A stretch of DNA of 64,000 nucleotides from NCBI GenBank assembly GCA_963721115.1, contig CAVRIA010000012.1:1-64000 (forward strand), in the 5' to 3' direction. The DNA comes from CAVRIA01 sp963721115. Its GTDB lineage: Bacteria; Desulfobacterota; Binatia; HRBIN30; CADEER01. Positions 25,253-36,490 of this stretch are shown piece after piece (position 1 is the first letter of the stretch; every line of letters starts with the position of its first letter). Made by a program: the position numbers and the translations under genes. The notes below the pieces were generated by a model, which saw only the letters and a program-made list of their open reading frames with translations, was not told the origin of the DNA and did no database searches.

Positions 25253-28085
25253 CTACTGGGCACACCGGAACCCCAGATCGCCGAGCGGGCCGCGCGGGAC
25301 GTAGGAGCAACGGAAGGACGCCCGCCCGAGCCCCGGTAGAGCGCTCCAGGAGCCGCCCCGAACCCCACGGCCATCACCGGTACCTGTCCTCAGAACCATT
25401 CCCAGACGTTTCCCGCCATGTCCAACGCGCCATACGGCGAACTGCCGCCGGAAAGCGAGCCGACCGGCGCCGTCGTCGCGAAGTTGTCGTTGTATCCCTC
25501 GGCTATCGAGTCTCGAACCCACGACTGCCGTCGCAGATGTTCGCCCATCGCCGCCCCCGACGCTCCGGCTCATCGTTCTGCTCCACGGGTACTTCCGCCC
25601 GTCCGTACCGCGCGCCGCCTTCTCCCACTCGGCTTCGCGCGGCAGCCGCTTGCCCACCCAGGCGCAGTAGCGCCGGGCCTGATCCCAGTCCACGCAGTTC
25701 ACCGGGTGGTCTTCCCGGTCCTCTTTGCCCCAGTTGCAAAGACCCGACCCGTCTCCGGCTCCGTGCACGCCCCGTTCTCCACGCACTTGCGATAGGCTCC
25801 CACGGTCACCTCCGTTTGATCGATCGCGAAGGCATCGGACGTAAACGTCGCGGTGCACCTCCTCCGAATAGCACTGGTCGTCGACGTCCTTGTTGCAACC
25901 CATCCAGAACCAGCCGGCCGGTACCGGGACCATGCCCGATGGCACCTCTCGCGTACAGTCTCGGGCGCGGCCTTGGCCGGCGCACGCCCGACATGCGGGT
26001 TCATACGGCACGTCGCCGACGAAGCGGCGCCGACCTCCTCGTCCGTCAGCTGCCGCCCGGATGCGGCAGGCAGCGCTCTTTCCAGGCTTCGACGCTGACG
26101 GGCCAGACGAGGACGGTGCCCTCCGCATCCGCCGAGGCCAGCCTTGCGCCGTCCGGACTGAACGCTAGAGCGGTGACCTCGGCATCGTGGCCGAGCAGCG
26201 GCTCCCCCAGCTCGCTGCCCGTCTGCGCGTCGCGCAGCGCGATGCTCGAGTCCTTTGACCTCAGCCTTCGGTCGGGTATGCGGGGCCTCCGCATCGTCTC
26301 CCGGCCGCCGTACCGCTCCGAGGAATTGCGCAGCTTCCATGTTCGTGCTCTCTCCATTCGCATGCCTCGAATGAGCAGGGCCGTACCGTCATCGTTGAAA
26401 GCCAGGCTCTCCACCCCCGATCCCGTGGTACTCGCCGCGGCGGCACGAAGGGATTTCCCTGGAGCACGGTCAGGAGGGCGCCCGCCGTATCCGGCGCCTC
26501 GTCCACCGTGACGCCCTGTGCGGCGAGCAGAAGCGCCAGCTTTGGATCGCGGTCGCGGCTAGACGAGCGCCTGCGCGGCAAGCTGGCGCGCGACGGCACG
26601 AACCGCCTGCTCGGCGCGCAATCACGGTCTGCCGGTAGGCATACCACGGCGCTACAAAGCGCGGCCACGAACGAGCAGAGCAAAGCCCGCCACTGGACCA
26701 AGCGGGCGCGGTCGCAGGCGCCTGCGGGTTTCCCGTTCCCGCGCCGCCAACTCGGTCCGCTCGGCTTCGAGCCTTTCCGCCGCCACACGTTCGCGCCGCG
26801 TGTTCGCGGGCGCTGACCACCAGCGGCGCGAGAACGTCGTGGGTGATTTCCACGCGCTGGGTCCCGCCGCGCCGCTCGGCGGTGAGCAACCGCCGAGCCG
26901 ACGAGATGGTCGAGCGCGCCGTCGGGAGCCGCCACGCCGCGCGCCGCCAGCTCGTTGACGGCGTCCTCCCGCGCCACCGGGTTGCGGTGGCCGCCGATGG
27001 TGACCATGCGGTCCTCGACGTACTCGCGGACCGCGTCGGGGAAGTCGGCGAAGCTCTCGTCGTAGAAGCGCTGCAGAATGTCGGCGCCCTGCGCGGCGAC
27101 GAGGTCGGCGGAGCTCCGGGCCTGCGACGGATGGGCCGAGAGGCGCGCGGCATTCAGGCGTTCGCACAGCAGGCTGACCAGCGGCGGGACGGCTTCGATG
27201 TCCTCGAGCGGGGTGCCGTCTGGACGCTGGGCGACGAAGCGCACGATCTGTGCTCCGACCTCGTCGCTGACGAGGTCGCGGCCCTCCATGCGCCCGGGCC
27301 GCACCACCGCCTCGAGCGCCTGCGGGCCGCTCAGGAGGCGCAGCGGCATCCGGTTGCGCATCAGGGACGGCAGCGTCGCCTTCCACTGTTCGAGCTGGGC
27401 GAGGTAGTCCTCGCGCAGGGCGAGGACGAGGCGCGCCGGGGAAGGGCCGAAGTCGTAGGCGGCGGCGCGCTCGGGATTCGACTGGAACTGCCGCTGCAGC
27501 GCCTCGGGGGCGCGGTTCTCCACCAGGTCGGCGAGTTGCCCGAACAGGTCCGCCAGGCCGGCTCGATTGGTGGCGGACGGAGAGCCTTCCTCGCCGAGCG
27601 TGAACACCTCCTCGAACTGGTCGAAGACGAGAACCGGCGGGCTGTCGGCCAGATCGGTCAGGGCGCAGCTCCTCGTGCGTGTAGATCTCCCACAGACTGC
27701 CGAGCGACGCCCAGCGCTCCAGGAGCGCCGCCGCCTCGGAGTCCGATGCCGCGCAGGCGCGGGCGAGAGTCGCGCGGACCTGGGTAGCGTGGGCGGGGGC
27801 GTCCGGCGCGAAATCCAGTCGGACGTACACGGGCCGAAAACGCCCGGCGCGGAGCTTCGGGATCAGTCCGGCGCGCAGCAGCGAGGTCTTGCCCAGGCCG
27901 GACTGGCCGTAGAGAACGGTCAGCGCGTTCTCGCGCACGCGCAGGAACAGGTCGCGGATCTCGGCGCTGCGGCCGAAGAAGTAGAGCTGGCTCTCCTCGC
28001 TGAACGGGTAGAGCCCCAGCCACGGATGGTCGGGATCGACGACGGGAGCGTGGGTCGTGTGTTCGGGATCGGGCACGCCGTTCAC
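25253..28085 (-). CDS. DGR target 2: nSTAND1 NTPase - WD40 - FGE-fold domain with variable repeat (multiply frameshifted)
   Basis: Opening PWLGLYPFSEESQLYFFGR is typical of nSTAND1. Walker A is GQSGLGKTSLLRAG; Walker B (VLVFDQFEEVF) reads in a second frame. Winged-helix region (RVEITHDVLAPLVVSAREH), a charged coiled coil, the post-membrane helix DPKLALLLAAQGVTVDEAPD, WD40 repeats (LAFSPDGARLASADAEGTVL) and an FGE domain (VPAGWFWMGCNKDVDD, CVDWDQARRYCAWVGKRLP, AEWEKAARGTDGRKYPW) end in variable repeat 2. At least seven indels are needed to read it through. The GTG start at 28085 overlaps the SIR2-TIR stop (GTGA), showing translational coupling. Predicted role: ligand-sensing switch that assembles on binding and fires the coupled effector. 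Confidence 0.75.
25256..25380 (-). repeat. DGR variable repeat 2 (VR2)
   Basis: The minus strand encodes GGSWSALPGLGRASFRCSYV, then PRGPLGDLGFRCAQ in one intact frame. Aligned by eye to the TR, with one extra template G removed, I count about 22 changes at template adenines and about 3 at other bases across 26 codons. This is the adenine-specific signature of DGR mutagenesis. Confidence 0.85.
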
Positions 28086-29446
28086 ACGTGCGGTTGGCCC
28101 GCGCTGCGCCACTCCGAGACCAGGTTGCGAAGCCGCGTGACGAAGGGGGCGGTGACCTCGCCGCCGGGCAGGCGATCGAAATGGATTCTGGCGAACTCCG
28201 ACGGCTCCAGGTTGGGCTGCGCGATGTCGTCGTCGATGACGATCGGGATATAGAACACGTAGCCGTCGACGTGGCGCTGTGCGGCCCAGCGGCGCTCCGT
28301 GTGGACGAAGCGTTCGGGATCGCGTTCGGTGGCGTGCGAGATGACGGAGACGAAGAAGCTGCATCCGTTCATCACGGCGAACTTCAGCTCCTGCTCGTAG
28401 TTCGCCCCCGCCTGCAGGCGCTGCTTGTCGACCCACACGGGATCTGGGCGGCGCGCAGCCCCCGGACCAGGTGCGCCACGGCCTCGAGATCGTCGCGCGA
28501 GTAGCTGATGAAGACGGCGCCGCGCGGCATCTCGCGCGGCATCTGCGCCAGGACGTCCTCCTCCCCCGACGTGCTTTCGTACGCGGCGCGCCAGCGACGG
28601 GCGAGCTCGATGCTGAAGTCCGCCGGGTTGCCGCGGACGATCTTGGTCGTGCCGACCACCTTGTCGAAGAAGAAGATCAGCGGCTCGCCGAGGTTCTCCT
28701 CGCGATCGGTGAGGTAGGCCTGCACGTCGTCCCGGCGGTGGTCGCTGAACCGACCGCCCTTGACGACGAAGAGGAAGAACCGCACCACCCAATCGGCAAA
28801 GGGCGTCCCGAGAAGCAGCAGGTAACGCGTCTTGAAAAGGAGGAAGAGCCGCTCGAGCTGGGCGTGGTGCTGCATGAGCCCGTGGATGAACTCGAGGTAG
28901 TCCTCCTCCCAGATGGCGAAGTTCGGGTAGGTCTGCCGGTTGCCGAGCAGGTGGTAGACGAACCCGTCGCCGAGGTCCTCGGGAAGGTCGACGGGGCGCT
29001 TGTAGTCGTAGGCGCCCACGTGGCGCTTCGGATCGAAGCCCGGGGCGGCACTTCTCCATGGCGCGGGAGAGAAGCGGATCGATGGCGCCGGAGAGGTAGA
29101 GGTCGAAGTCGGAAATCGAAGCCAGGTCGCACAGCGCCGGATGAGGAGGCGCGTCGAATCGGTCGAGGAGCTCGGCCGCCTCTTGATAGACGTCCTTACG
29201 CCGGCCGCCGTGGAGCAGGTGCTCACAGGCGACGCGGTTGAACGAGACCTGCGGCGCCCCGTTCGAAGGCAGCTTCAGGGCGGCGGCGAGCTCGGGGGCG
29301 AGCGCGCGGTAGATGGAGACGTACTCTCCGCCATCCGGACCGGCGGCCAGCGACAGCTCTGTGCCGACCACCGGGATCACCTGCCGGTTGTGGATCTCGC
29401 GCAGAAGGTCGCGCCACTCGTCGTCAGAAAGGAAGCTGGTATCCAT
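28082..29446 (-). CDS. SIR2-like - TIR effector (two frameshifts)
   Basis: The N-terminal SIR2-like domain (NRQVIPVVGTELSLAAGP, FVYHLLGN, WEEDYLEFIHGLMQ, RYLLLLGTPFADWVVRFF) is of the type found in bacterial defence NADases. The C-terminal TIR domain reads AVFISYSRDDLEAVAHLVRG, then VWVDKQRLQAGANYEQEL with Glu at the catalytic position. Indels at about 29040 and 28441 move the middle part into another frame. Both domains can consume NAD+ in known systems. The stop overlaps the GTG of the nSTAND1 gene, so sensor and effector are made together. Start ATG 29446. Confidence 0.75.
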   Translation of the reverse strand: MDTSFLSDDEWRDLLREIHNRQVIPVVGTELSLAAGPDGGEYVSIYRALAPELAAALKLPSNGAPQVSFNRVACEHLLHGGRRKDVYQEAAELLDRFDAPPHPALCDLASISDFDLYLSGAIDPLLSRAMEKCRPGLRSEAPRGRLRLQAPRRPSRGPRRRVRLPPARQPADLPELRHLGGGLPRVHPRAHAAPRPARAALPPFQDALPAASRDALCRLGGAVLPLRRQGRSVQRPPPGRRAGLPHRSRGEPRRAADLLLRQGGRHDQDRPRQPGGLQHRARPSLARRVRKHVGGGGRPGADAARDAARRRLHQLLARRSRGRGAPGPGAARRPDPVWVDKQRLQAGANYEQELKFAVMNGCSFFVSVISHATERDPERFVHTERRWAAQRHVDGYVFYIPIVIDDDIAQPNLEPSEFARIHFDRLPGGEVTAPFVTRLRNLVSEWRSAGQPHV

Positions 29447-29695
29447 GTCAGCCCGAGAGCCTGCCTCTGGCGCCGCCAACCGTCGGTTTCCGGATCGTCG
29501 ACCTCGTCCTCGGCCGGGCTCGTGTGGAGGGCTTTCTGTAGTGGACCTGGATCTGCGAAGTTAACCGGATCTCGGAGGAGTCGTCCACAAGCGGCTCTCC
29601 TTGCTGCAGAGAATCGGCGCGCGATGTGACGAGAGGGGCCGATCGGACCGATTTCATAGTGCCGCTTGAGCCTACTGCTCCTTCGAGCGACGCCT
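29447..29695. other. Spacer upstream of the SIR2-TIR gene
   Basis: No protein pattern is supported on either strand. It should hold the promoter or the original junction to the TIR-WD40 gene, now separated by transposase elements. Confidence 0.4.
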
Positions 29696-30302
29696 AGGGT
29701 GGCAGAGGGGACGAGGTCACTTTTGTCGCACTTCTCCGAGTTCGGCCCACGACCGATTCGCATTCAATGTGAGCAGGAAGAGCTTTGACAACTATCCCAC
29801 CAACCATTCCATCGTCTGGGCCATGCCTCGGCGACCTCGACTCGACGCACCTGGCTGCCTGCATCACGTCATCGTGCGAGGGATCGAGCGTGCGCGCCAT
29901 TTTCGCGTTTGATGACATCCGATCGCGAGCGATTCTGTCAAACGCCTTGCGGGGCTAGCGAAGGGGAACGGCCGTCCCAAGTCTCGCGTGGCAGCCTGTG
30001 CTGCCCAACCACTTCCATCTTCTGCTTCGAACCGGTTCCGTGCCCCTCTCCGACCTCATGCGCTGCCTCAACACAGGCTACGCCGTTTAATTCAACCGTC
30101 GGCACCTGCGCAGCGGTTACCTGTTTCAAAATCGATTTCAAAGTCCATCCTCGTCGAAGAGGAGCCGTATCTCCTCGAGCTCGTTCGCTACATCCCATCT
30201 GAACCCGATTTGGGCCTCGCTCGTCTCTGGGCTGGAGCAACTGGACGACTTACGCGTGGACCGGCCTTATTCGGCGCTGGTTGGGCACATCAAGCGACCC
30301 TG
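29696..30302 (+). mobile_element. Degenerate, 3'-truncated REP-associated element copy
   Basis: It begins GGTGGCAGAGGGGACGAGGT and follows the 19.4-kb element with many point changes and single-base insertions, so the transposase frame (from ATG 29822) is broken repeatedly. It stops after GGGCACATCAAGCGACCCTGG, where the next copy begins. Confidence 0.8.
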
Positions 30303-31508
30303 GTGGCAGAGGGGACGATGGTGCTTTTGTCGCACTTCTCCGAGTTCGGCCCAGACGATTCGCATTCAATGTGAGCAGGAGATAGTCGACAACTATCACT
30401 CAATCATTCCATCGTCTGGGCCATGCCTCGGCGACCTCGACTCGACGCACCTGGCTGCCTGCATCACGTCATCGTGCGAGGGATCGAGCGGCGCGCCATT
30501 TTCGTTGATGACATCGATCGCGAGCGATTCGTCAAACGCCTTGCGGGGCTAGCGAAGGAATCGGCCGCCCAAGTCCTCGCGTGGAGCCTGCTGCCCAACC
30601 ACTTCCATCTTCTGCTTCGAACCGGTTCCTGCCCCTCTCCGACCTCATGCGCTGCCTCAACACAGGCTACGCCGTTGAATTCAACCGTCGCACCTGCGCA
30701 GCGGTTACCTGTTTCAAAATCGTTTCAAGTCCATCCTCGTCGAAGAGGAGCCGTATCTCCTCGAGCTCGTTCGCTACATCCATCTGAACCCGATTCGGGC
30801 CTCGCTCGTCTCTAGGCTGGAGCAACTGGACCACTACGCGTGGACCGGCCATTCGGCGCTGGTTGGGAACATCGAGCACCTGGCAGGCGAGCGCGACCGT
30901 GTTGGCGCTGTTTGCGCGCCGAGAGCAACCGGCTCGGGAGCGTTACCGCCGATTCGTCGCGGAGGGCGTGGGACATGGTAAACGGCCAGAGCTCAGTGGG
31001 GGTGGCCTGCGCCGAAGCCGACGCGGATGGCTCAAGCGGACCGAAAACGTTCGAGGCCGTGATTTGTGGGCATTCGATGAGCGCATCCTCGGATCCAGCG
31101 AGTTCGTCGACGAAGCGCTCGCGCGCGCCGAATCCGAGGTCGACTGCAAAATGAAGCTCGCCGATTCATCGGAAAATCGACGGGTTCTCACCGAGCTCGT
31201 GCGCCGGGTCGCCGCGCTGTGCGGGACCACGCCCGCGGAAATCATGAGCCCCTCGCATCGGCCCGCAGCGGTGACCGGACGCGCGCTCGTGTCATACATC
31301 TGCGTGATCCATCTCGGGTTGTCCTTGAACGCCACGGCCCGCTTCCTCGACGTAAAGCGGCATTCGGTCCATCGCTCCATGAATCGCGCCGATCGAGCCT
31401 TTGCGTCGATCGGCTCCACGCCTGAACAACTCATTCCCAGAACCACCGGCCGATCCTGAGACGAGGCCGAGTTCTTTCCGGGATCTGCAACAAAGGCACC
31501 ATCGTCCC
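30303..31508 (+). mobile_element. REP-associated element copy inserted into the degenerate copy
   Basis: Left end TGGCAGAGGGGACGATGGTG; right end CAACAAAGGCACCATCGTCC. It is highly similar to the intact element at 19382-20598. It interrupts the older copy exactly after ACCCTGG, and the remainder of the older copy is absent. The pair splits the minus-strand conflict-system gene block. Confidence 0.8.
30423..31459 (+). pseudogene. REP-associated tyrosine transposase, frameshifted copy
   Basis: The start and HUH motif (LLPNHFHLLLRTG) are intact. The frame breaks after RTGS by loss of one base at about 30628, again near 30690, and again before 30863, while the C-terminal HTH part (LNATARFLDVKRHSVHRSMN) reads normally. 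It differs from the 19503 copy by few substitutions, so it is recent. Confidence 0.8.
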
Positions 31509-31538
31509 CCATGGCGGTGTCCCCCATGGCGCACCAGG

Positions 31539-34500
31539 TCACCCGCCGGTTTCCGCAACCCCGAGCCGCGCGATGATGGCCTGTAGGTCCCGCAGTGGTC
31601 GGGTCTCGCGCGGCAGGTCGAACACGCGGACCGCACCGCTGTCGAGTCCGACAGCGAGACGCGATCCGCTGCCATCGAAGCTCAGTGTCTGCACACGGCT
31701 GGTGGCGCCGGCGCGGAAGCGAAGGAGCTGCGCTCCCGTCTTCACGTCCCACAGGCAGACCCTGCCGTCGTCGTTGCCCGCGGCGACGAAGTTGCCGTCG
31801 GGGCTGAACCGTACCGACACGAAGCCCAGCGGCTCGGGCTCGCCCTCTTGCAAGTCGAACGGCATGGGAAAGCTCGGAGGCTCGAGGGCGTCCTCGCCCG
31901 GGACTTTCTCCTCCTGAAGCTCGACGAGCCGCCGGCCCTCCGGCAGCTCCCATACGACGACACGCTGATCCTGTCCCCCGGCCGCGAGGCGGGTGCCGGC
32001 GGGATCGAAGGCCAGGGCGAAGCGCGGCGGGGAGCCGCTGGGTGCGGTGAACGCGATCGCTTCCTTCTCCACGTTCCACACGCGTATGGTGCCATCCGCG
32101 GCGGAGACTGCCGACCAACGGCCGTCGCCGCTGAAGGCACTGCCGATGACGTGAATCTCATCGCCTCGCAGCGCGTGTCGTTGCGTGCCTGACGCGGCGT
32201 CGAAGACGAAAACTCCCCCGTCATCGCCGACGGCCAGGATCGAGGAACCTTCGGCCGCGAAGCCGGCGCTGCGAACGCGCGAGGGAACGTGGACATCGGC
32301 CAGACGGGTGAGGTCCGAGAACTTCCACTGCGCGCCGGCGCCGGTGCGGCTGAGCGCGAGCAGCCGGTCGCCGCCTGCGGCCACCACGACCTCGTCGCCG
32401 ATCACTATCGCCCCCTTGTCGAACTCGAGATCGGCGATGTGCGCACCGGTCGCGGCGTTCCATACGCGCGCTTCGTTGAACAGGCCGGCGGCGGCGATAC
32501 GCTCGCCTTCTCCGCTGAAAGCGACGCTCGTGAACGTCGATGCGCCTTCATCGTCCGCGCCGATCACGGTCGCCACGGTCGCGCCCGTGGCGGCGTTCCA
32601 GATGCGGACCGAATCGTCTTCCGACGCCGACGCCAGGCGTTGCCCGTCCGGCTGAACGAGAGAGCGCGACGGCTTTGCCGTGCCCGGCGAGATTTCGTTC
32701 CCAGGCGCCGCTGGCTTCCACGTTCCAGACCTTGACCGAGCGGCTGTTGCCGGTAGCGAAGAGTCGGTTGCCGTCGGCGCTGAAGGATAGGGAACCATCG
32801 AAACGAAAATCGGAGGTCTCGAGGACATCGACACCGTCGTGGAGCGTGCCCACGAGCGGCCGCTCGAGATCTCCCACAAGGAGATCGTTCCGCGTGAGTC
32901 GACGTCGCGACATGGCGATCGCTCGGATCGGCAGCGAGAGATGCGTCGAAGACACCTCTGATACTGCGGATCAGCTCGCCGGTCGCGGCGTTCCAGACCG
33001 AGACGTTCGCACCCTCGTCCTGTGTCACGATGGTCTTGCCGGAAGGGCTCCAGCGCGCGTTGAGGGCCTTGTGATCCGGGCTCCGCAGTGTGACGGCGGG
33101 TTCCAGCGTCTCGGCGACGAGCACCTCGACGTCCATCCCCTCGTGCGAGACCAGCACGCGATCGCCTGCGGGGTTCGCCTCCGCCTCGTGCAGGCTCTTG
33201 ATCTCCTTCGTGGCGCGCACCTTGCCCGAGCCAGTCTCGACGCTGACGAGGTGACGCGTACCCAGGCCGATGCGCTGGTCTGGCAGGTCGGGGTCGTCGC
33301 CCTCGAGGATGGCGTGGGCGCCATCGGGGGTCAGGTCGAACAGGAACAGCGATCCGTGGAGTGTCGTCTCTCCCCGCCTCTGGCCGGAGCTGGCGTCCCA
33401 GGTGACGAGTCGGGTGCCCATCGATTCGTCGTCCGGCTCTGCGAAGCCGGCTGCGCCGATGAAGTTGCCGCCGCGGCGTCGAAGATGATCTTGCCGTGTG
33501 GGCTCTCGTCGTCGCGAAAAGCCAGGGGACACGGCGCCCGCCCTCGATCTCGAGTGCAGGGACCCGGCATCGCTGGCGCAGGTGAGCCACTTGCCGTCGC
33601 GGTCGAATGCGAGGGTGGGGACGAACGTCTGCTTTTCCGCCTCGCTGCCGAACCGGGCCACCTCGGCGCCGTCTGCGAGTCGCCACAGGAATGCGCCTTT
33701 GGTTTCCGCGACACCCGCCAGGTACCGACCGCTCGGGTCGGCGACGAGGGTATCCACCTCCGAGGCGTGCCCGCGCAGGACTCGTCCGAGCCCCCCTACA
33801 CGCTGGCGTGGCGCCGCCGAGAACGAGCTGCAGACCTGGGTCGCCGGCCAGCCGCTCGCTTGCGGCAGCGAGATCCGCGGCTGCATTGATCACGTCGCCG
33901 GCGGCCAGCTCGCGCCGGCCCTGTTCGAACCGTCGCGCCGCCTGGGTGAGCGCCTTCGCGTCGCGAGGCGTCGCCGGGCTCGATACTCCTGCAGCTGCCA
34001 GAGCCCGATGCCGGCAAATACGAGAGCGAGCACGGCGGCAACGGCCACGGCGAAGCGGCGCCGGCGGCGAATGCGATCGCGCTGCTGCAAGGCGCCGAAG
34101 CCGACGCCCACGAGGCCGGCTGACGAGCTTGAGCTTGGCATTTTCCCAGCCGTCGTTGCCGGGCCGGATGTCGGCGGCGATCGGCTCGGTGCGAATTCGC
34201 TCGAGTTCGCCGTCCGGACCGAGCGCGTGGACGAGAGCCGCCGGAAAGCACTCCGAGGCAGGGTCGACGCCGGGCTTGTTGTCGCTCTCGCGTTCGGCTC
34301 GCCACCGACGATCACCGCAAGGATGCGGTCTTCTCGGCCGAGGCGCTTGAACGTCGACACCTCCCCGTTCACCCAGCGGGAAGCGGCCGCTGCCGGCGAG
34401 CATACGACAACGAGAGAGCGCGAGGCAGCGAGCGCAGCGCGCACGCCGGCGCCCAGATCGGCCGAGGTCGGCAACTCCTCGCGGTCGCGAAACACCGGAA

Positions 34501-34687
34501 ACAACCTCGCCGGGACCTTGCCGAGCGCGGTGTTCGTGCCGGCCAGCGCGCGCGGGATACGATAGGTCTCGAGCCGGCGATGCAGGCGCTTCACCAGTGT
34601 CTCGTCGGCGTGGCTGTAGCTGAGGAAGGCCCAATACTTGAAGCCGGTGTCGCTCCCCTGGCTTCGGATTCGCTGTGCACCATCCAC
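31539..34687 (-). CDS. TIR - membrane segment - WD40 beta-propeller protein (multiply frameshifted)
   Basis: The TIR domain opens FKYWAFLSYSHADETLVKRL and has FPVFRDREELPTSADLGAGV and SRWVNGEVSTFKRL. It is followed by the family's conserved spacer (ECFPAALVHALGPDGELERI, RTEPIAADIRPGNDGWENAK), a membrane helix (FAVAVAAVLALVFAGIGLW) and at least ten WD40-like blades (for example LAFDPAGTRLAAGGQDQRVV, VRFSPDGNFVAAGNDDGRVC). Probably a membrane-anchored TIR effector with a propeller sensor. Five or more indels split it. The GTG at 34687 is the most likely start. It follows the cyclase gene by 56 bases. Confidence 0.7.
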
Positions 34688-34743
34688 CTCTACACGCTGC
34701 TCGGCAGCTGTGTTCGAATCCTGATCTACGAGTAGGTGTCGGC

Positions 34744-36490
34744 TCAACGCACGCGGCGCACCACGTACGTGGCGAAGGTGCCGTAGCCCTTCGCCTGCTG
34801 GATGCGGCCGACGTAGTCGCAGGCGAACTCGCGCACGCCGTCGACCGCCGCCAGAGCGGCGAAGCCCTGGCTGGCGTAGGCGTGGCCCGGCGGGGTGATC
34901 GGCTCGATGCGCGCCGCCCGACTGACGTGCGCGCCGATGTAGTTCACCTGTTCGGTCACCGGATCGATGCACCGGTACACCGGTCCGGCGTGCAGCCCGA
35001 TGCGCAGGTTGAGGTCGCGCAGCCCCTTCGCCTTCCAGTCGGTGGCCGCGATGCGCTCGCACAGGTCGAGGGCGAACAAGCCGGCTTCGCGCACGCCGTC
35101 GAACACGAAGTACAGGCCGTCGCCCCAGGTGTTTCGGGTGATCGGCGCGTGCGCTGGTTCGGCGATCAGCTCGCCCACCAGTCCGAGGAAGTGCTCGACG
35201 AACAGGGGCACCTCGCGTTCCGACAGCTTGCTGAAGCCGACGGCGTCGGCGAACAGCAGGCTGCGGATCTCGGGACCGAGTTGCCGTGACGGCGCCGGCG
35301 TCGTGCGCGGCGCCTCGGCGACGGGGCGGTCGACCAGGTCCGGCAAGCGCTCGCGCACGATGTCCTGCAGCGCAATCACCTCGACGTCGAGTCCGGCGCT
35401 GCGCCAGCGCTCGATGGCGCTGGCCGTCCCGCCGGGACCGTCGCCGGGTCGGCCGTCCCACACGGCGAGCGGAACCAGCCGCGTGTCGAGCTGGCCGGCG
35501 CGCGCTTGCGCCAGCCCGTACAGCATCAGATTGGCATATTCGTAGAGCTCGCCGCCCGCCTCCAGGTGCTGGAAGGAGGCTTCGGTGACATCCGCGGCGC
35601 CGTCCAGAATACGGTCGTAGCGCTCCGCCCAGTCGGCGCCGGGAATGATGTCGACGCTTTCCTTGCGGAACTCGTCGTGGTCGTACGGCAGGACGATTTG
35701 TGCTTCGCCGTCGAGATCCAGAATCGTCTCCAGAAACAGGATGTCGGATCCGCACGCGGCCGCGGCGTAGCCGAAGCCGCCGTCGATCTGGCGCAGGCGC
35801 TCGCCGATGGCCTGCTTCACGGCGCCCTCGATCGCCGGCGGGAATCGCGGCGTCGAGCGCCCGGGCTGATCGATCATGTGTCCGGCGAAAACGACGACGG
35901 CGGGTATGTGGAAGCAGCGCTCGATGCGCTCGCGGTCACCCGCGACGTGATCCATCACCAGGCGCGCATTGCGCCGCGAAGAGTGCAGCGAGCCGAAGTT
36001 CGACCGGCCGATCTCCGCCGCGTCGTGATACCGCGCCTCGGCCTCGTCCCAGTCGCCGAGGATCAGCGCCGCCTCGCCGAGCGTGGCGAGCAGCCAGTAG
36101 CGCTCACCGCCGTCGGTCTCTTGTTCGAGCTTCCCCAGGCATTGCTCGCGCACGTCGCGCGCCAGGTCCGCGGCGCGCTCGCGCTCGCCGAGGACGAGCG
36201 CGAGAGTCGCGGCGTTGATGGCGGACCAGTAGCCCCCGGTCAGCTCGTAGGCCTTGGCGTAAAAGCCCTCCGCGCGGCGAAGGTGCTCCGCTCTCTCGCC
36301 GTCGCTTCTCGCCGAGCCAGCCAGATCCTTGTGCGTGCGCCCGAGAAGCCCGAGCGTTTCCTCGTCCTGGCAGCCGTCGTCGTGGAGCTGCTGCAGGACG
36401 ACCTCGCGCGGTGCTGCTCGCGCCGCTGCGCAACAGCGACAGGGCGAGCAGCTGGCGAAGCCGCAGGTCCGAGTGCTCCGAAACGATCAC
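34744..36490 (-). CDS. TRAFs/TPR - SLOG-like - class III nucleotidyl cyclase protein (one frameshift)
   Basis: The N-terminal helical repeats match the TRAFs-binding/DUF4071 pattern (FYAKAYELTGGYWSAINAAT, YWLLATLGEAALILGDWDEA). A Rossmann-like middle domain (VVVFAGHMIDQPGR, AAACGSDILFLE, VLPYDHDEFRKESV) resembles SLOG nucleotide-binding domains. The C-terminal cyclase has metal-binding FADAVGFSKLSE and NTWGDGLYFVF, and GAHVSRAARIE, where the transition-state Asn is Ser but Arg is kept. It could make a cyclic nucleotide signal. A frame break at about 36150-36200 separates the first about 100 residues. GTG start at 36490 overlaps the RyR gene stop (GTGA). Confidence 0.65.

Noticed and set aside
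21476..26128. FGE-like domains as true sulfatase-activating enzymes for the sulfatase cluster
   Set aside because: Their C-termini are DGR variable repeats, and the nearby sulfatase-fold proteins lack the Cys or Ser that would be modified.
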